Source of the DNA: Thermoplasmata archaeon
Lineage (GTDB): Archaea; Thermoplasmatota; Thermoplasmata; Lutacidiplasmatales; UBA184
Reading direction: 5' to 3'
Assembly (NCBI GenBank): GCA_022750125.1
Contig: JAKIWH010000008.1
Coordinates: 1-38,811, forward strand
Length of the DNA stretch: 38,811 nt
The translations under genes and the position numbers were made by a program. A model generated the notes under the pieces. That model worked only from the letters and a program-made list of their open reading frames with translations, was not told the origin of the DNA and did not search any database. Positions 18,512 to 27,431 of this stretch are shown one piece after another (within the stretch, counting starts at the first letter, position 1; each line of letters opens with the position of its first letter).

Positions 18512-18629
18512 CGGCACCCCCCCACCCCCCTGTTTCCAGTGGAAGCCGGGAGGAGGGAGCGCTCGAGCCCATGAGAGTGGGAGGGCGGAGGCCGTTCGTC
18601 CCTTATAGCTACCTCCGGTGCGTTCCGGG

Positions 18630-19115
18630 ATGACGGGCCACGTAGGAGAGGGGAGCGCCGAATCCCCCGCGGCTCGGCCCTGGCCGCACGGGCGCCGGTT
18701 CGAGATCACCTACCACGATGTGGACGCGCTGAACCACCTGAACCACGCCGCGTACTTTCCCTTCATGGAGACACTTCGCTGCGACTACTACCTACCTCTC
18801 CTCTCTACTCACGACCCTAGAGAGCTCGACATCATCCTCGCGGAAGCGAGTTGCCGCTTCCTTGCTCCTGCTGGCTATGGTACAGTAATGGTAGGAGAGG
18901 TGGCTCCTGGATCGCCGCTCGGCCGGACGAGCTTCACTCTACTCTACCGCTTCACCGCACCGGGAGACCCCACGACCGTGTACGCGCGTGGAAGGACGGT
19001 CGTCGTTTGCTACGATTACGCGAAAGCACAGAAGAAGCCGATCGAACCCTCGGTCCGAGCTCGTCTCGAGCGGGATGCCGTCCCTATCGAGAGCGAGGGG
19101 TGGGCTCGGGGATAG
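18630..19115 (+). CDS. Acyl-CoA thioesterase (4HBT hotdog fold)
   Basis: FEITYHDVDALNHLNHAAYFPFMETLRCDYY..., VYARGRTVVVCYDYAKAQKKPI; TATA-like CTTATAGC upstream. Confidence 0.8.
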   Translation: MTGHVGEGSAESPAARPWPHGRRFEITYHDVDALNHLNHAAYFPFMETLRCDYYLPLLSTHDPRELDIILAEASCRFLAPAGYGTVMVGEVAPGSPLGRTSFTLLYRFTAPGDPTTVYARGRTVVVCYDYAKAQKKPIEPSVRARLERDAVPIESEGWARG

Positions 19116-19176
19116 TTCCACTCGCAGCGGGGGGGTGGGGGTGTAGCCTCCGGAGCGCGCCGATGCGGTCGAGGAG

Positions 19177-19671
19177 CTACGACGGGGTAGGTGTCAGCGT
19201 GATGGCGTCGCCTACGCGGATCGCGCCGGATTTGAGGACTCTCGCGTACCAGCCTCGCCGGTCGAGGAGCGTCCGCACGAACTCCGGCCCTCGCTCGGGT
19301 CCGACGTAGGGCAGAAGGTACAGGTTTCGACAGGGGTCGCAGATCCGGGTGACCTCGAGCTCGGCCGCGCCCGCCCGTAGGCGCACGCCGGGACGAAGCT
19401 CCTCGAGCGGTACGCCCTGGGTGGTGATGTTCTCCCCGAGGTCTCCGGGGTGGACCGGCCACTCCTCACGCTGGAGCTCCTCGAGGGTTTCGAGCGGGAG
19501 CAGAAGGACCGCCGAGGTCGGGTCGTCCGCCTTCTCCTCGTGGCGGTACCGGTTGAAATCGCCAACGACGCCGCGCTCCGTCACTTCGATCTGCTCGGCC
19601 CTCGGTTTCGGGAGCCCGTGCTCCCCCGGGGTCTCGGGCTTCCGGTGGAGTGCGTGGACGACGATCGCCAT
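19177..19671 (-). CDS. MOSC domain protein
   Basis: EVTERGVVGDFNRYRHEEK...PGDLGENITTQGVPLEELRPGVRLRAGAAELEVTRICDPCRNL. Confidence 0.85.
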   Translation of the reverse strand: MAIVVHALHRKPETPGEHGLPKPRAEQIEVTERGVVGDFNRYRHEEKADDPTSAVLLLPLETLEELQREEWPVHPGDLGENITTQGVPLEELRPGVRLRAGAAELEVTRICDPCRNLYLLPYVGPERGPEFVRTLLDRRGWYARVLKSGAIRVGDAITLTPTPS

Positions 19672-19721
19672 TGAGGGAGCTAGGCGGGCGGAACTATGAG
19701 GCTTCGGCGGTCTCGACGGCG

Positions 19722-20034
19722 TGCTAGGCGAGCCGGATGGCCGTTCGGAAAAACGACCCGTGGTTCCCGCGGGCTCCTCGGCCCCGTCGCCCCACCAGCG
19801 TCGACGGGTCACGGTAAGGCTGCTCCCGTCAGGACCTAACCCGGTGCCCGTGATGGATAACCGCTAGGGCGCCCCTCCGGGCGCTCGTCGCGATGCCCGC
19901 GGCCCGATGGAACAGAGCTTCTACGGAACCCTACGAGACGGATCGCTCTCCCGAACGTCGCTCCGGCCTGTCACCCCCGCTGAGGACGGTTTCGGTGTAA
20001 AAGGGGACGCCCAACCCCCCGGTCTAGCCTAGCA
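19722..20034 (-). ncRNA. Archaeal 7S SRP RNA
   Basis: Minus strand has GACCGGGGGGTTGGGCGTCCCC...CCGAAACCG (Alu domain), CCGGGTTAGGTCCTGACGGGAGCAGCC (helix 8), and GCTAGGC/GCCTAGC terminal pairing; about 313 nt; TATA-like CTATTAATAC upstream. Confidence 0.9.
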
Positions 20035-20055
20035 GAAGGAGGGAGCGGCCGGACC

Positions 20056-20066
20056 GTATTAATAGC
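20056..20066 (-). promoter_or_regulatory. TATA-like box of the SRP RNA gene
   Basis: Minus strand GCTATTAATAC about 25 nt upstream of the predicted 5' end. Confidence 0.6.
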
Positions 20067-20119
20067 TCGGGTCGGCCCCGAGGGAGCTTCCATATCTTGA
20101 GTGCGGGGATTCACGCGGT

Positions 20120-23083
20120 GTGAGGCTTCCGCCCCGGGGCGGAGCGAGGCTCCATCTCCTCCTCCCGCTCCTCTTCCTCCTCCTCGGGGCGCTGCCGGTC
20201 GCCGGCGGCCATCTCGTGAGCGCGGGGGCGCGCCCGGCCGCGGCGCATCCCGGCCTGAGCCTCCCCGCGTCGAGCACACCGCCCCCGGGACCGTTCGATT
20301 GGGCAACGTTCCACGGGGATTCGAACCGCTCGGGGTTCACGAACGTGCGCGGCCCCTCGACCTCCGCCGAGGCGTGGTCCCCGCCGCAGGCAACCCCGCT
20401 TCCGATCCGTGCCGGACCCGTCGTCAACTCGACCCGGATCTACGCGGCCGACATTGTCGGAAACGTGGTCGCGCTGGACCGCGTGGACGGCAAGGTCGCT
20501 TGGCGGACCACCGTGTGGAGCGCGCCGACCACTCCGACGCTCGCCGGGGGACGGCTGTTCCTGGGCTGCGACAACGGCCTTCTCTACGCGCTCAACGCCG
20601 CGAGCGGCGTGCTCCTCTGGACAGCGAACCTGAGCAGCGCGATCCTCCAGGGAACGCTCGACGTCTCGGGAGAGGTGGTGGCGGGGACCGAGGCCGGAGC
20701 GCTGTTCGCGGTGAACGACACGACCGGGCGGATCCTCTGGTCCCGAACGATCGGCGCTCCCCTCGCCGGTGCCCCCGCGGAGGAAGGCGGCATCCTCTAC
20801 GCCGCTGGCAGCGGGGGCCAGCTCCTCGCAGCGACCCTCAACGGCGCCACCGTCTGGACAGAGCGGCTTAGGAACGTATCGCTCGAGGTCGGCTTCTCGG
20901 TCGGCGGCTCGCGGCTCTTCCTCGGCGAGACGAACGGGAACGTGACGGCGCTCTCCGCGGCGAATGGGTCGACGCTGTGGAACTACTCCACGGCGGGCGC
21001 CCCGCTCGAGGGCGCGATCCAGGCGACCCCCGCGACCGACGGTTCCTCGGTGGACTGGATCGACGGTGGCGGTGGGATCTACTCGGTCTACGCCTCGAAC
21101 GGTACACTGCGCTGGCTCTCGAACGCGTCCCAGGTCTCGGCCGGCTACCCGCTCCTCTCGGCCCCCGTCCTCACCCCGTCGGGGTTCTACCTGATCGACG
21201 GCTCCCAGACGCTCGACGACCTGAACCCGGCGACCGGCGCGCTCCGCTGGTCGTACCCGTACGGCGGGCTCACCGTCTACTCCTCCCCGGCGGTGATCGC
21301 GAACGGGCTCGTCATCGGCACCGACGACGGCGTCATCGACTACTTCTCCCCGCCCTCGAGCCTTGCGAGCTGGCCCATTTCGGGGAGTACGGTGGACCCG
21401 AACGGGACACCGCTTGCGAACATCACGGTCGAGCTCGATTCGCGCTTCACCCTCACCGCGCTGGACGGGAGCTTCCTCCTCTACGCCCCCAACGGGAGCT
21501 ACTCGCTGCTCGCGGGCGGTGCCGGCACCGAACCGCTCTCCGTTCCGCTCCTCGTCTCGGGACCGATCTCGGGGCTCCGGCTCGTGCTTCGGCCGCTCGC
21601 GACGTTCCTCGTCTCGGGCCGGCTCCTTGACGACGCTTCGGGACGGGCGATCGCGGGCGCCTCGATCGCCCTCGTCGGTGCTGGAGGATACCAGACGGGA
21701 ACCGTCTCGGCCCCCGACGGAGGCTTCCGCCTCCAGGCACCGAACGGGTCGGACTACCTCTCCGTCGGGGGGCTCGCGGCCTACTACGGCGCTTCCGAGC
21801 ACATCCTCGTCAACGGTACACCGCTCCTCGGGCTACGGGTCGGCCTCACGCCGGTGGGCCTTGGGAGCCCCGGCTTCTTCGACGCGTACGCGCCGTACCT
21901 CGTGCTCGCGGGCCTTGGCATGGGCGCGCTCGTCGCTTGGCTCGCGGAGGTGTCGCGCCGCCGCCGGTCGGTGGGACTCTCGGGCCGCATCCTCTCCCGG
22001 TTCGGTCGGTACGTGCTCATGCGGGCGAGCCTCATGCCCGTGCAGCTCCTCGCGCTGCTCGCGCTCCTCTTCGCGTTCGGGAGCTTTCTTCCCAACGTCG
22101 CGGCGAAGGCGTACGTAGGCGCGGACGCCGGAACGATCCTCAAGGACTTCTTCGAGGGGTACCTCGCGTTCGCCTGGTCGATGGTGAGCGGCGACTGGGG
22201 GTACGCCGCCTACGGGCACCTCTCCGAGCCCGTGACGACCTACATCGCCTGGTGGCTTCCGTACACCCTCGAGCTGATGGGGTTCGCGCTCGTCATCTCC
22301 GCGGCGCTCGGCTACGCGGCGGGCCTGCGCGCCGGCTGGAAGCCGGACGGGCCGTTCGACTTCGGCACGCGCATCGCCTCCCTCGTTGGCCTCCTCGTGC
22401 CGAGCTTCCTCGTGATCCTGCTCGTCCTCGGCGGGACGTACACCTACTTCGTCCACGCCGTCGGGGACACGCCGTACGGGATCCTCCCGAACCTCGCCTG
22501 GTACGATACCCACGGGGGGTTGCCGCCCAGCTGGGTCGGGATCGGGGGCAACACCCTCCCGACGGGGTTCCCGCTCGTCGACGCTGCAGTCCACACGGAC
22601 TGGTCGTTCTTCGTGGTTGTGCTCGCGAAGACGCTCTTCCAGGCGACCCTCATCGCGATCGTCTACGTCGCGATCTTCCTGCGGTACGCTCGCCACTCGG
22701 CCGCCGAGCACGCCCGGGCGCTCTCCGTCGTCGCCGCCCGGTCGCGCGGCGTGCCCGAGGGCCGCCTTCTGTGGTACCACACCGGACGGCGCGCGCTCCC
22801 CGAGTTCGTGCTCCTCTTCGCCATCACCCTGCCCGTCTACATCGGGACGCAGGCGGTCGCGGAGGCGCTGTTCAGTGACCCCGGAGTGGGGAACGTCCTC
22901 CTCACCGAGATGACCCAGGTCGCCTCGAGCGGCTTCGGCATCACCCACGGCCAGGGGTTCGTCGCGGGGAACCTCTACCAGGTGACGATCCTGTTCCTGT
23001 TCCTCGTCGTCCTCGGGGGAAACCTCCTCGCGGACGTTATCGCGCGGTACCTCGATCCCCGGCTCCTCCCCGAGGGCCGGTGA
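20120..23083 (+). CDS. Fusion: signal peptide + PQQ/BamB-like beta-propeller + carboxypeptidase-regulatory-like domains + DppB-type ABC permease
   Basis: Propeller repeats GNVVALDRVDGKVAW, NGLLYALNAASGVLLW, AGALFAVNDTTGRILW, GNVTALSAANGSTLW; then GRLLDDASGRAIAGASI; then a multi-TM permease ending GNLLADVIARYLDPRL. Confidence 0.85.
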   Translation: MRLPPRGGARLHLLLPLLFLLLGALPVAGGHLVSAGARPAAAHPGLSLPASSTPPPGPFDWATFHGDSNRSGFTNVRGPSTSAEAWSPPQATPLPIRAGPVVNSTRIYAADIVGNVVALDRVDGKVAWRTTVWSAPTTPTLAGGRLFLGCDNGLLYALNAASGVLLWTANLSSAILQGTLDVSGEVVAGTEAGALFAVNDTTGRILWSRTIGAPLAGAPAEEGGILYAAGSGGQLLAATLNGATVWTERLRNVSLEVGFSVGGSRLFLGETNGNVTALSAANGSTLWNYSTAGAPLEGAIQATPATDGSSVDWIDGGGGIYSVYASNGTLRWLSNASQVSAGYPLLSAPVLTPSGFYLIDGSQTLDDLNPATGALRWSYPYGGLTVYSSPAVIANGLVIGTDDGVIDYFSPPSSLASWPISGSTVDPNGTPLANITVELDSRFTLTALDGSFLLYAPNGSYSLLAGGAGTEPLSVPLLVSGPISGLRLVLRPLATFLVSGRLLDDASGRAIAGASIALVGAGGYQTGTVSAPDGGFRLQAPNGSDYLSVGGLAAYYGASEHILVNGTPLLGLRVGLTPVGLGSPGFFDAYAPYLVLAGLGMGALVAWLAEVSRRRRSVGLSGRILSRFGRYVLMRASLMPVQLLALLALLFAFGSFLPNVAAKAYVGADAGTILKDFFEGYLAFAWSMVSGDWGYAAYGHLSEPVTTYIAWWLPYTLELMGFALVISAALGYAAGLRAGWKPDGPFDFGTRIASLVGLLVPSFLVILLVLGGTYTYFVHAVGDTPYGILPNLAWYDTHGGLPPSWVGIGGNTLPTGFPLVDAAVHTDWSFFVVVLAKTLFQATLIAIVYVAIFLRYARHSAAEHARALSVVAARSRGVPEGRLLWYHTGRRALPEFVLLFAITLPVYIGTQAVAEALFSDPGVGNVLLTEMTQVASSGFGITHGQGFVAGNLYQVTILFLFLVVLGGNLLADVIARYLDPRLLPEGR

Positions 23084-24087
23084 CGGCACTCGCGGAGCTG
23101 GCGGAACCGTGGGAGGAGGAGGCGCTCCACGCGCTCCGTGCGGAACGGACGCCCGTGCGACGGCTTCTCCGCTCGCTCGCACGGAACCCCTCCCTCCTCA
23201 CGGGCGTCTCGATCCTCGGTGCGTACGCGGCGCTCGGGCTCCTCGCGTGGATCCAGTACGGGAACGGCGTGGGCGTGCTGCCGCTCTCCTACACCTGGGC
23301 GCAGGCGCTCACGCCGCCGGGCCCCACCTACGCGCACCCGTTCGGGATCATGAACGTGCTCGGGATCGATGTCGCGGACGCACTCTACGAATCGATCCCG
23401 TGGGACCTAGCGATCCTGGGGAGCATCCTCGGGATCGCGGTCGCGCTCGGTACCGTTGCGGGCGCCTGGGCGGGGTACGCCCGGGGCCCGATCGACTGGG
23501 TGGTGACGAGCCTCGTCGACCTGCTGCTCTCGGTTCCCCCGTTCTTCCTCGTCATCGTCCTGTTCGTCGGTCTCTACAACTTCGTCCCGATCGGGTACAC
23601 CCTCGTCCTGTTCGTGCTGCTGTTCGCGATCGTGCTCTGGCCGTACTACGCCCGGCCGGTCCGGTCCCGGGCCGAGTCGGTCACCGCGGAGCCGTACGTC
23701 GAGGCCGCGCGGGCCGCAGGGGGGAGCCGCGCGCGGATCCTCGCCCGGCATATCCTGCCGAATTCGCTCGACCCGGTCTTCGCGCAAATCCCGATCGACG
23801 TCTACCAGGTGTTCTTCGTGCTCACGGTCTTCCCGTTCCTCGGCTGCTGGGCCCAGGGCGCGCCCGGCCACTCCTTCGCCTGGGTCACGCCGCTCCCCTC
23901 CGCCGCCTTCCCCGAATGGGGGAACCTCCTCGCCCAGGGCGTCTGCTACGGGCTCCAGCCGGCGGGTTCGATCAACTTCTGGTGGATGTACACTTTCCCG
24001 GCGCTCGTTCTCATCCTGTTCGGGGTCGCGGTGGCCCTCACTACGGACGGGCTCTCCGCGGTCTTCCAACCCCGGGTGGCCCGGTGA
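23080..24087 (+). CDS. ABC transporter permease, DppC/OppC-like (copy 1)
   Basis: N-terminal TM, DLAILGSILGIAVALGTVAGAWAGYARG, EPYVEAARAAGGSRARILARHILPNSLDPV EAA loop; GTGA overlap with the preceding gene. Confidence 0.9.
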   Translation: MTALAELAEPWEEEALHALRAERTPVRRLLRSLARNPSLLTGVSILGAYAALGLLAWIQYGNGVGVLPLSYTWAQALTPPGPTYAHPFGIMNVLGIDVADALYESIPWDLAILGSILGIAVALGTVAGAWAGYARGPIDWVVTSLVDLLLSVPPFFLVIVLFVGLYNFVPIGYTLVLFVLLFAIVLWPYYARPVRSRAESVTAEPYVEAARAAGGSRARILARHILPNSLDPVFAQIPIDVYQVFFVLTVFPFLGCWAQGAPGHSFAWVTPLPSAAFPEWGNLLAQGVCYGLQPAGSINFWWMYTFPALVLILFGVAVALTTDGLSAVFQPRVAR

Positions 24088-24134
24088 GCCGGGCCGCCCC
24101 GGTGCGCTCCTCGTGGACGGGAGAGGAGTAGCGC

Positions 24135-25145
24135 TTGCCGACGTGGGTGCCGCCGCCGAGCGGACCGACCGAGGAGGAGCCCGACCCGTGGGAACCCTCC
24201 GTGTTCGCGCGGCTCGCGCGCGGCCACGGTCCCTTCCGCCGCCTTCTGCGGGCGCTCGTGCGGACCCCGACGCTCCTCGCCGGGCTGGGTCTCCTCCTTT
24301 TCTTCGGAGTCCTCGCCCTCGCCTCGCTCGCGCTCGACGGGGGCAGCAGCTCCCTCGTCGTGCACTTCGACTGGGCTGCGAACCCGTTCCCGCCCGGACC
24401 TTCCCGCGCCCACCCGTTCGGCGTAATGGATGGGCTGGGGGTGGACGTCGCCCAGGCGCTCTTCCTCGCGGTCCCGTGGGACCTCGCGATCTTGGGTTCC
24501 ATCCTAGGGCTCGCGGCGGTCGGTGGGGTCCTCGCGGGAGCGTGCGCCGGCTTCTTCCGCGGCCCGTTCGACTGGGTCGTGACGAGCCTCGTCGACTTGC
24601 TGCTCGCCGTTCCCCCGTTCTTTCTCGTCGTCGTGCTCTACCTCGGAGTGGTCCTCTACTTCCCGATCGACGAGCACCTCCCCCTCTTCGTGGCGCTCTT
24701 CGGGTTCGTCCTGTGGCCGTACTACGCGCGCCCCGTCCGGGCGCGCGCCCAGTCGATCGCCGCGGAGCCCTACGTCGAAGCGGCCCGGGCGAGCGGCTCC
24801 CCGCCGAGCCGCATCCTCCTCCGGCACGTGATCCCGAACTCGCTCGGCCCCGCCTTCGCGCAGCTGCCGATCGACGTCTACCAGGTGTTCTTCGTCCTCA
24901 CCGTCTTCCCGTTCCTCGCCTGCTACAACGCGACCTCGCTCCTCTCGCCGCTCCCCTCCCCGCAGTTCCCCGAGTGGGGGAACCTGCTCGCGCTCGGGGT
25001 CTGCTTCGGTTGGTCGCCGCTCGCCGCGGTGAACTTCTGGTGGATGTACGCCTTTCCCGCCCTCACCGTCATCGCCTTCGGGATCGGGGTCGCCCTCCTC
25101 TCGGACGGCGCGAGCTCGATCCTCGAGGCGAAGCTCCGCGTCTAG
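24135..25145 (+). CDS. ABC transporter permease, DppC/OppC-like (copy 2)
   Basis: DLAILGSILGLAAVGGVLAGACAGFFRGPFDWVVTSLVDLLLAVPPFFLV, EPYVEAARASGSPPSRILLRHVIPNSLGPAFAQLPIDVYQVFFVLTVFPFL; TTG start. Confidence 0.9.
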   Translation: MPTWVPPPSGPTEEEPDPWEPSVFARLARGHGPFRRLLRALVRTPTLLAGLGLLLFFGVLALASLALDGGSSSLVVHFDWAANPFPPGPSRAHPFGVMDGLGVDVAQALFLAVPWDLAILGSILGLAAVGGVLAGACAGFFRGPFDWVVTSLVDLLLAVPPFFLVVVLYLGVVLYFPIDEHLPLFVALFGFVLWPYYARPVRARAQSIAAEPYVEAARASGSPPSRILLRHVIPNSLGPAFAQLPIDVYQVFFVLTVFPFLACYNATSLLSPLPSPQFPEWGNLLALGVCFGWSPLAAVNFWWMYAFPALTVIAFGIGVALLSDGASSILEAKLRV

Positions 25146-27304
25146 CGGATGTGGTCGAGCGAGAAGGAGCCAAGCGAGAACGACTTCTTCGTGAAGGTGT
25201 AGCCGACCCAGGCTCGGGACTGGACGTCGGTCACGCCGCGCACGGAAAGGAAGGTCTTGAGTTGGTCCACCTTGAGGTTCAGCGAGCCGTCCACCATGTG
25301 CTCGAGCGTCTGCAGGTCCGCCTCCGAGTGCATGCCGGTCTCGATCTCGTAGTACCCCGACGCCCCGTCGAGCTTCCGGCGGCCCACGAGCGGCTGGAGG
25401 ACGCGGAACGCCTGGGTGCTGTCGAGGTAGGCGGTCACGGTCGAGACGCTCTCGAACAGGAACCGGTACCCGCCCGCCCGCTCCTTGAGCTCGGCCGCGA
25501 ACCCGTTCACCGCCTGGGGAAGCTGGTCCAGGAGCCCCTTGTCCGTCGAGGAGAGGAGCTTCACGCCCTTCTCGGCCTCGGTGACCCCGAGGCTCCGGGA
25601 GTACAGGTCGACGTACCGGACGAGCCCGCGCCGCTCGAGCTCGGTGTAGTTCGGAAGGAGCGCCTGCATCTCCTCCCGCAGGATCGTGTAGGTGCGGTCG
25701 GTGACGACGAGGAGCGCGCCCTGGCCCTGCTTGAGCCCCTCGATGAGGAAGAACCGGCCGAGGAGGTCCTTGCCCGTGTGCGCGGGCCCGTTCACGAGCA
25801 CCTGGCTCCCCGGCGGAAGCCCGCCAAAGAGGAGGTCGTCGAGACGGCGCACGCCGGTGCGGACCTTCGCGGTGTGCGCGGCGACCGCCTCGACCGCATC
25901 CGCCTGCATCTGGTCCGCCTCCTGCTCCGCCGCCTTCTTCTCGAGACCCTCGAGCTCGTGCACCCGCTGCAGGAGGAACGCCTCGCGGGTGCGGAGCTCC
26001 TCCTCCCGCTTGCGTAGCTCGTCCGCACGGTCCTCGAGCCGCGTCGACTCGACGCTCGCGGCCGGGCCGGTCGGAAGGTTCGCGCGCAGCTCCTCCAGGC
26101 GACGCGCCTCCGCCTCGAGCGTGCGCTGCTTGAGCGCGAGCTCAGATTCGCGCGTGCCGAGCTCCCGCTCCTTGTAGGCGAGCGGCTCCCGCTTCCGGTC
26201 GATATCCTCGGCGCGGATCCGGATCTCCTCGAACCGGGCGCGGAGCTCGTTCTCGCGGCGGACGATCTCCTTTTCCCGTTCGTCGGCGCTCGGCATCCCC
26301 TCGGGAGTGCCGCGGCGCGACTCCGCCTCCGACCGGGCGGTGCGCAACTCCCCTTCGAGCGCTACGACGCGACGGCGGAGCTCCGCCTCGCGCGTCAAGA
26401 TCTCCTCCTCACGTGCGGCGTACTCGCCCTTGAGCCGCGCCTCGAGCGCGGGAAGCCCCTCGGCGCCCGTCGGACCTACCTGGTTCGCGTTCAACCGGCC
26501 CGCAAGCTCCTCGAGCTTCTTGCGCAGGATCTGGAGCTCCGCGTCCTTCTCCTCGACGAGCTCCTCGCGGGCCTTCGCCTCGCGGGTACGAACGTACTTG
26601 ATGACGGCGATCGAGCCGCGCTTCACGTGCTCGAGCTCCTCCTCGATCACGCGCCGGCGCTCCCGCTCGTCGAACAGCTCCCGCTGCGCCTCCTGGAACT
26701 CCTGGAGGATCGAGGCCGGGTCGAACGTCTCGTTCTTCACGCGGTCCAGGAGGTCGGTGAGCCAGCGGACCACCGTCTCCTCCCGCTCGAGGAGCTTCGC
26801 CGGGAGCGCCTCGCCGCCTCCGCCGATCGCGGGGGCGGGCGATGGCGCAGTGAGGTCGGATCCCGTGGACGGTTCTTCGGGGGCGGGAGCGGGGAGGAGC
26901 GACGATCCGCCATCCTCCGACTGCTTGATCCAGCTCTCGAGCGCCCGGTCGTCGCCGCCGATCCACCGCTTCATGACCTCCGTCGAGCCGCCGGGGGTCG
27001 AGCGCAACTTCCTCTTGCCGCGCTCCGGGCGGCGGGCGGTTCGCATCCACTTGTCAACGGTCTCGCCGTCCTCGGAAGGGGTCGCGGTGTGCCGCTCGGC
27101 GTGAAGGCGGCTCACCTCGTCCGCGGAAAGGCCCGCGTCGAGGAGCACGGCGTCGGGGGCGGTGCGTGCCTGCTCGGCGGTGATGAAGCCCGCGCTCACG
27201 AGGGCGCGCGCCACCCCGACGTCGATCGCTAGCGCCCGGGCGAGGGCGTCGGCGGGCTCCTCCGGCTCGGTGGCCGGGATGACCGCCTCGGCAGGCTGCC
27301 CCAT
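25142..27304 (-). CDS. Long coiled-coil protein with C-terminal KaiC/RadA-like ATPase domain
   Basis: N-terminal HhH/SAP-like repeats, long heptad-rich Glu/Arg region, then VRTGVRRLDDLLFGGLPPGSQVLVNGPAHTGKDLLGRFFLIEGLKQGQGALLVVTDRT; ATG at 27304 with GTTTAAG box upstream. Confidence 0.8.
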   Translation of the reverse strand: MGQPAEAVIPATEPEEPADALARALAIDVGVARALVSAGFITAEQARTAPDAVLLDAGLSADEVSRLHAERHTATPSEDGETVDKWMRTARRPERGKRKLRSTPGGSTEVMKRWIGGDDRALESWIKQSEDGGSSLLPAPAPEEPSTGSDLTAPSPAPAIGGGGEALPAKLLEREETVVRWLTDLLDRVKNETFDPASILQEFQEAQRELFDERERRRVIEEELEHVKRGSIAVIKYVRTREAKAREELVEEKDAELQILRKKLEELAGRLNANQVGPTGAEGLPALEARLKGEYAAREEEILTREAELRRRVVALEGELRTARSEAESRRGTPEGMPSADEREKEIVRRENELRARFEEIRIRAEDIDRKREPLAYKERELGTRESELALKQRTLEAEARRLEELRANLPTGPAASVESTRLEDRADELRKREEELRTREAFLLQRVHELEGLEKKAAEQEADQMQADAVEAVAAHTAKVRTGVRRLDDLLFGGLPPGSQVLVNGPAHTGKDLLGRFFLIEGLKQGQGALLVVTDRTYTILREEMQALLPNYTELERRGLVRYVDLYSRSLGVTEAEKGVKLLSSTDKGLLDQLPQAVNGFAAELKERAGGYRFLFESVSTVTAYLDSTQAFRVLQPLVGRRKLDGASGYYEIETGMHSEADLQTLEHMVDGSLNLKVDQLKTFLSVRGVTDVQSRAWVGYTFTKKSFSLGSFSLDHIR

Positions 27305-27431
27305 CTCCCCGGGAGAAACCCCTCGGCGGGGCTTAAACCGTGCGGCGTGGGGGAGGTCGTCGCCGAGGGCAGGTATTCCATCGCGCCGCCCGAGCCCACG
27401 CCCTAAAGTGCGCGCTCGAATCTCCCGCGCC

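Noticed and set aside
20111-21802. 563-aa minus-strand ORF
   Set aside because: Antisense to the propeller/permease fusion
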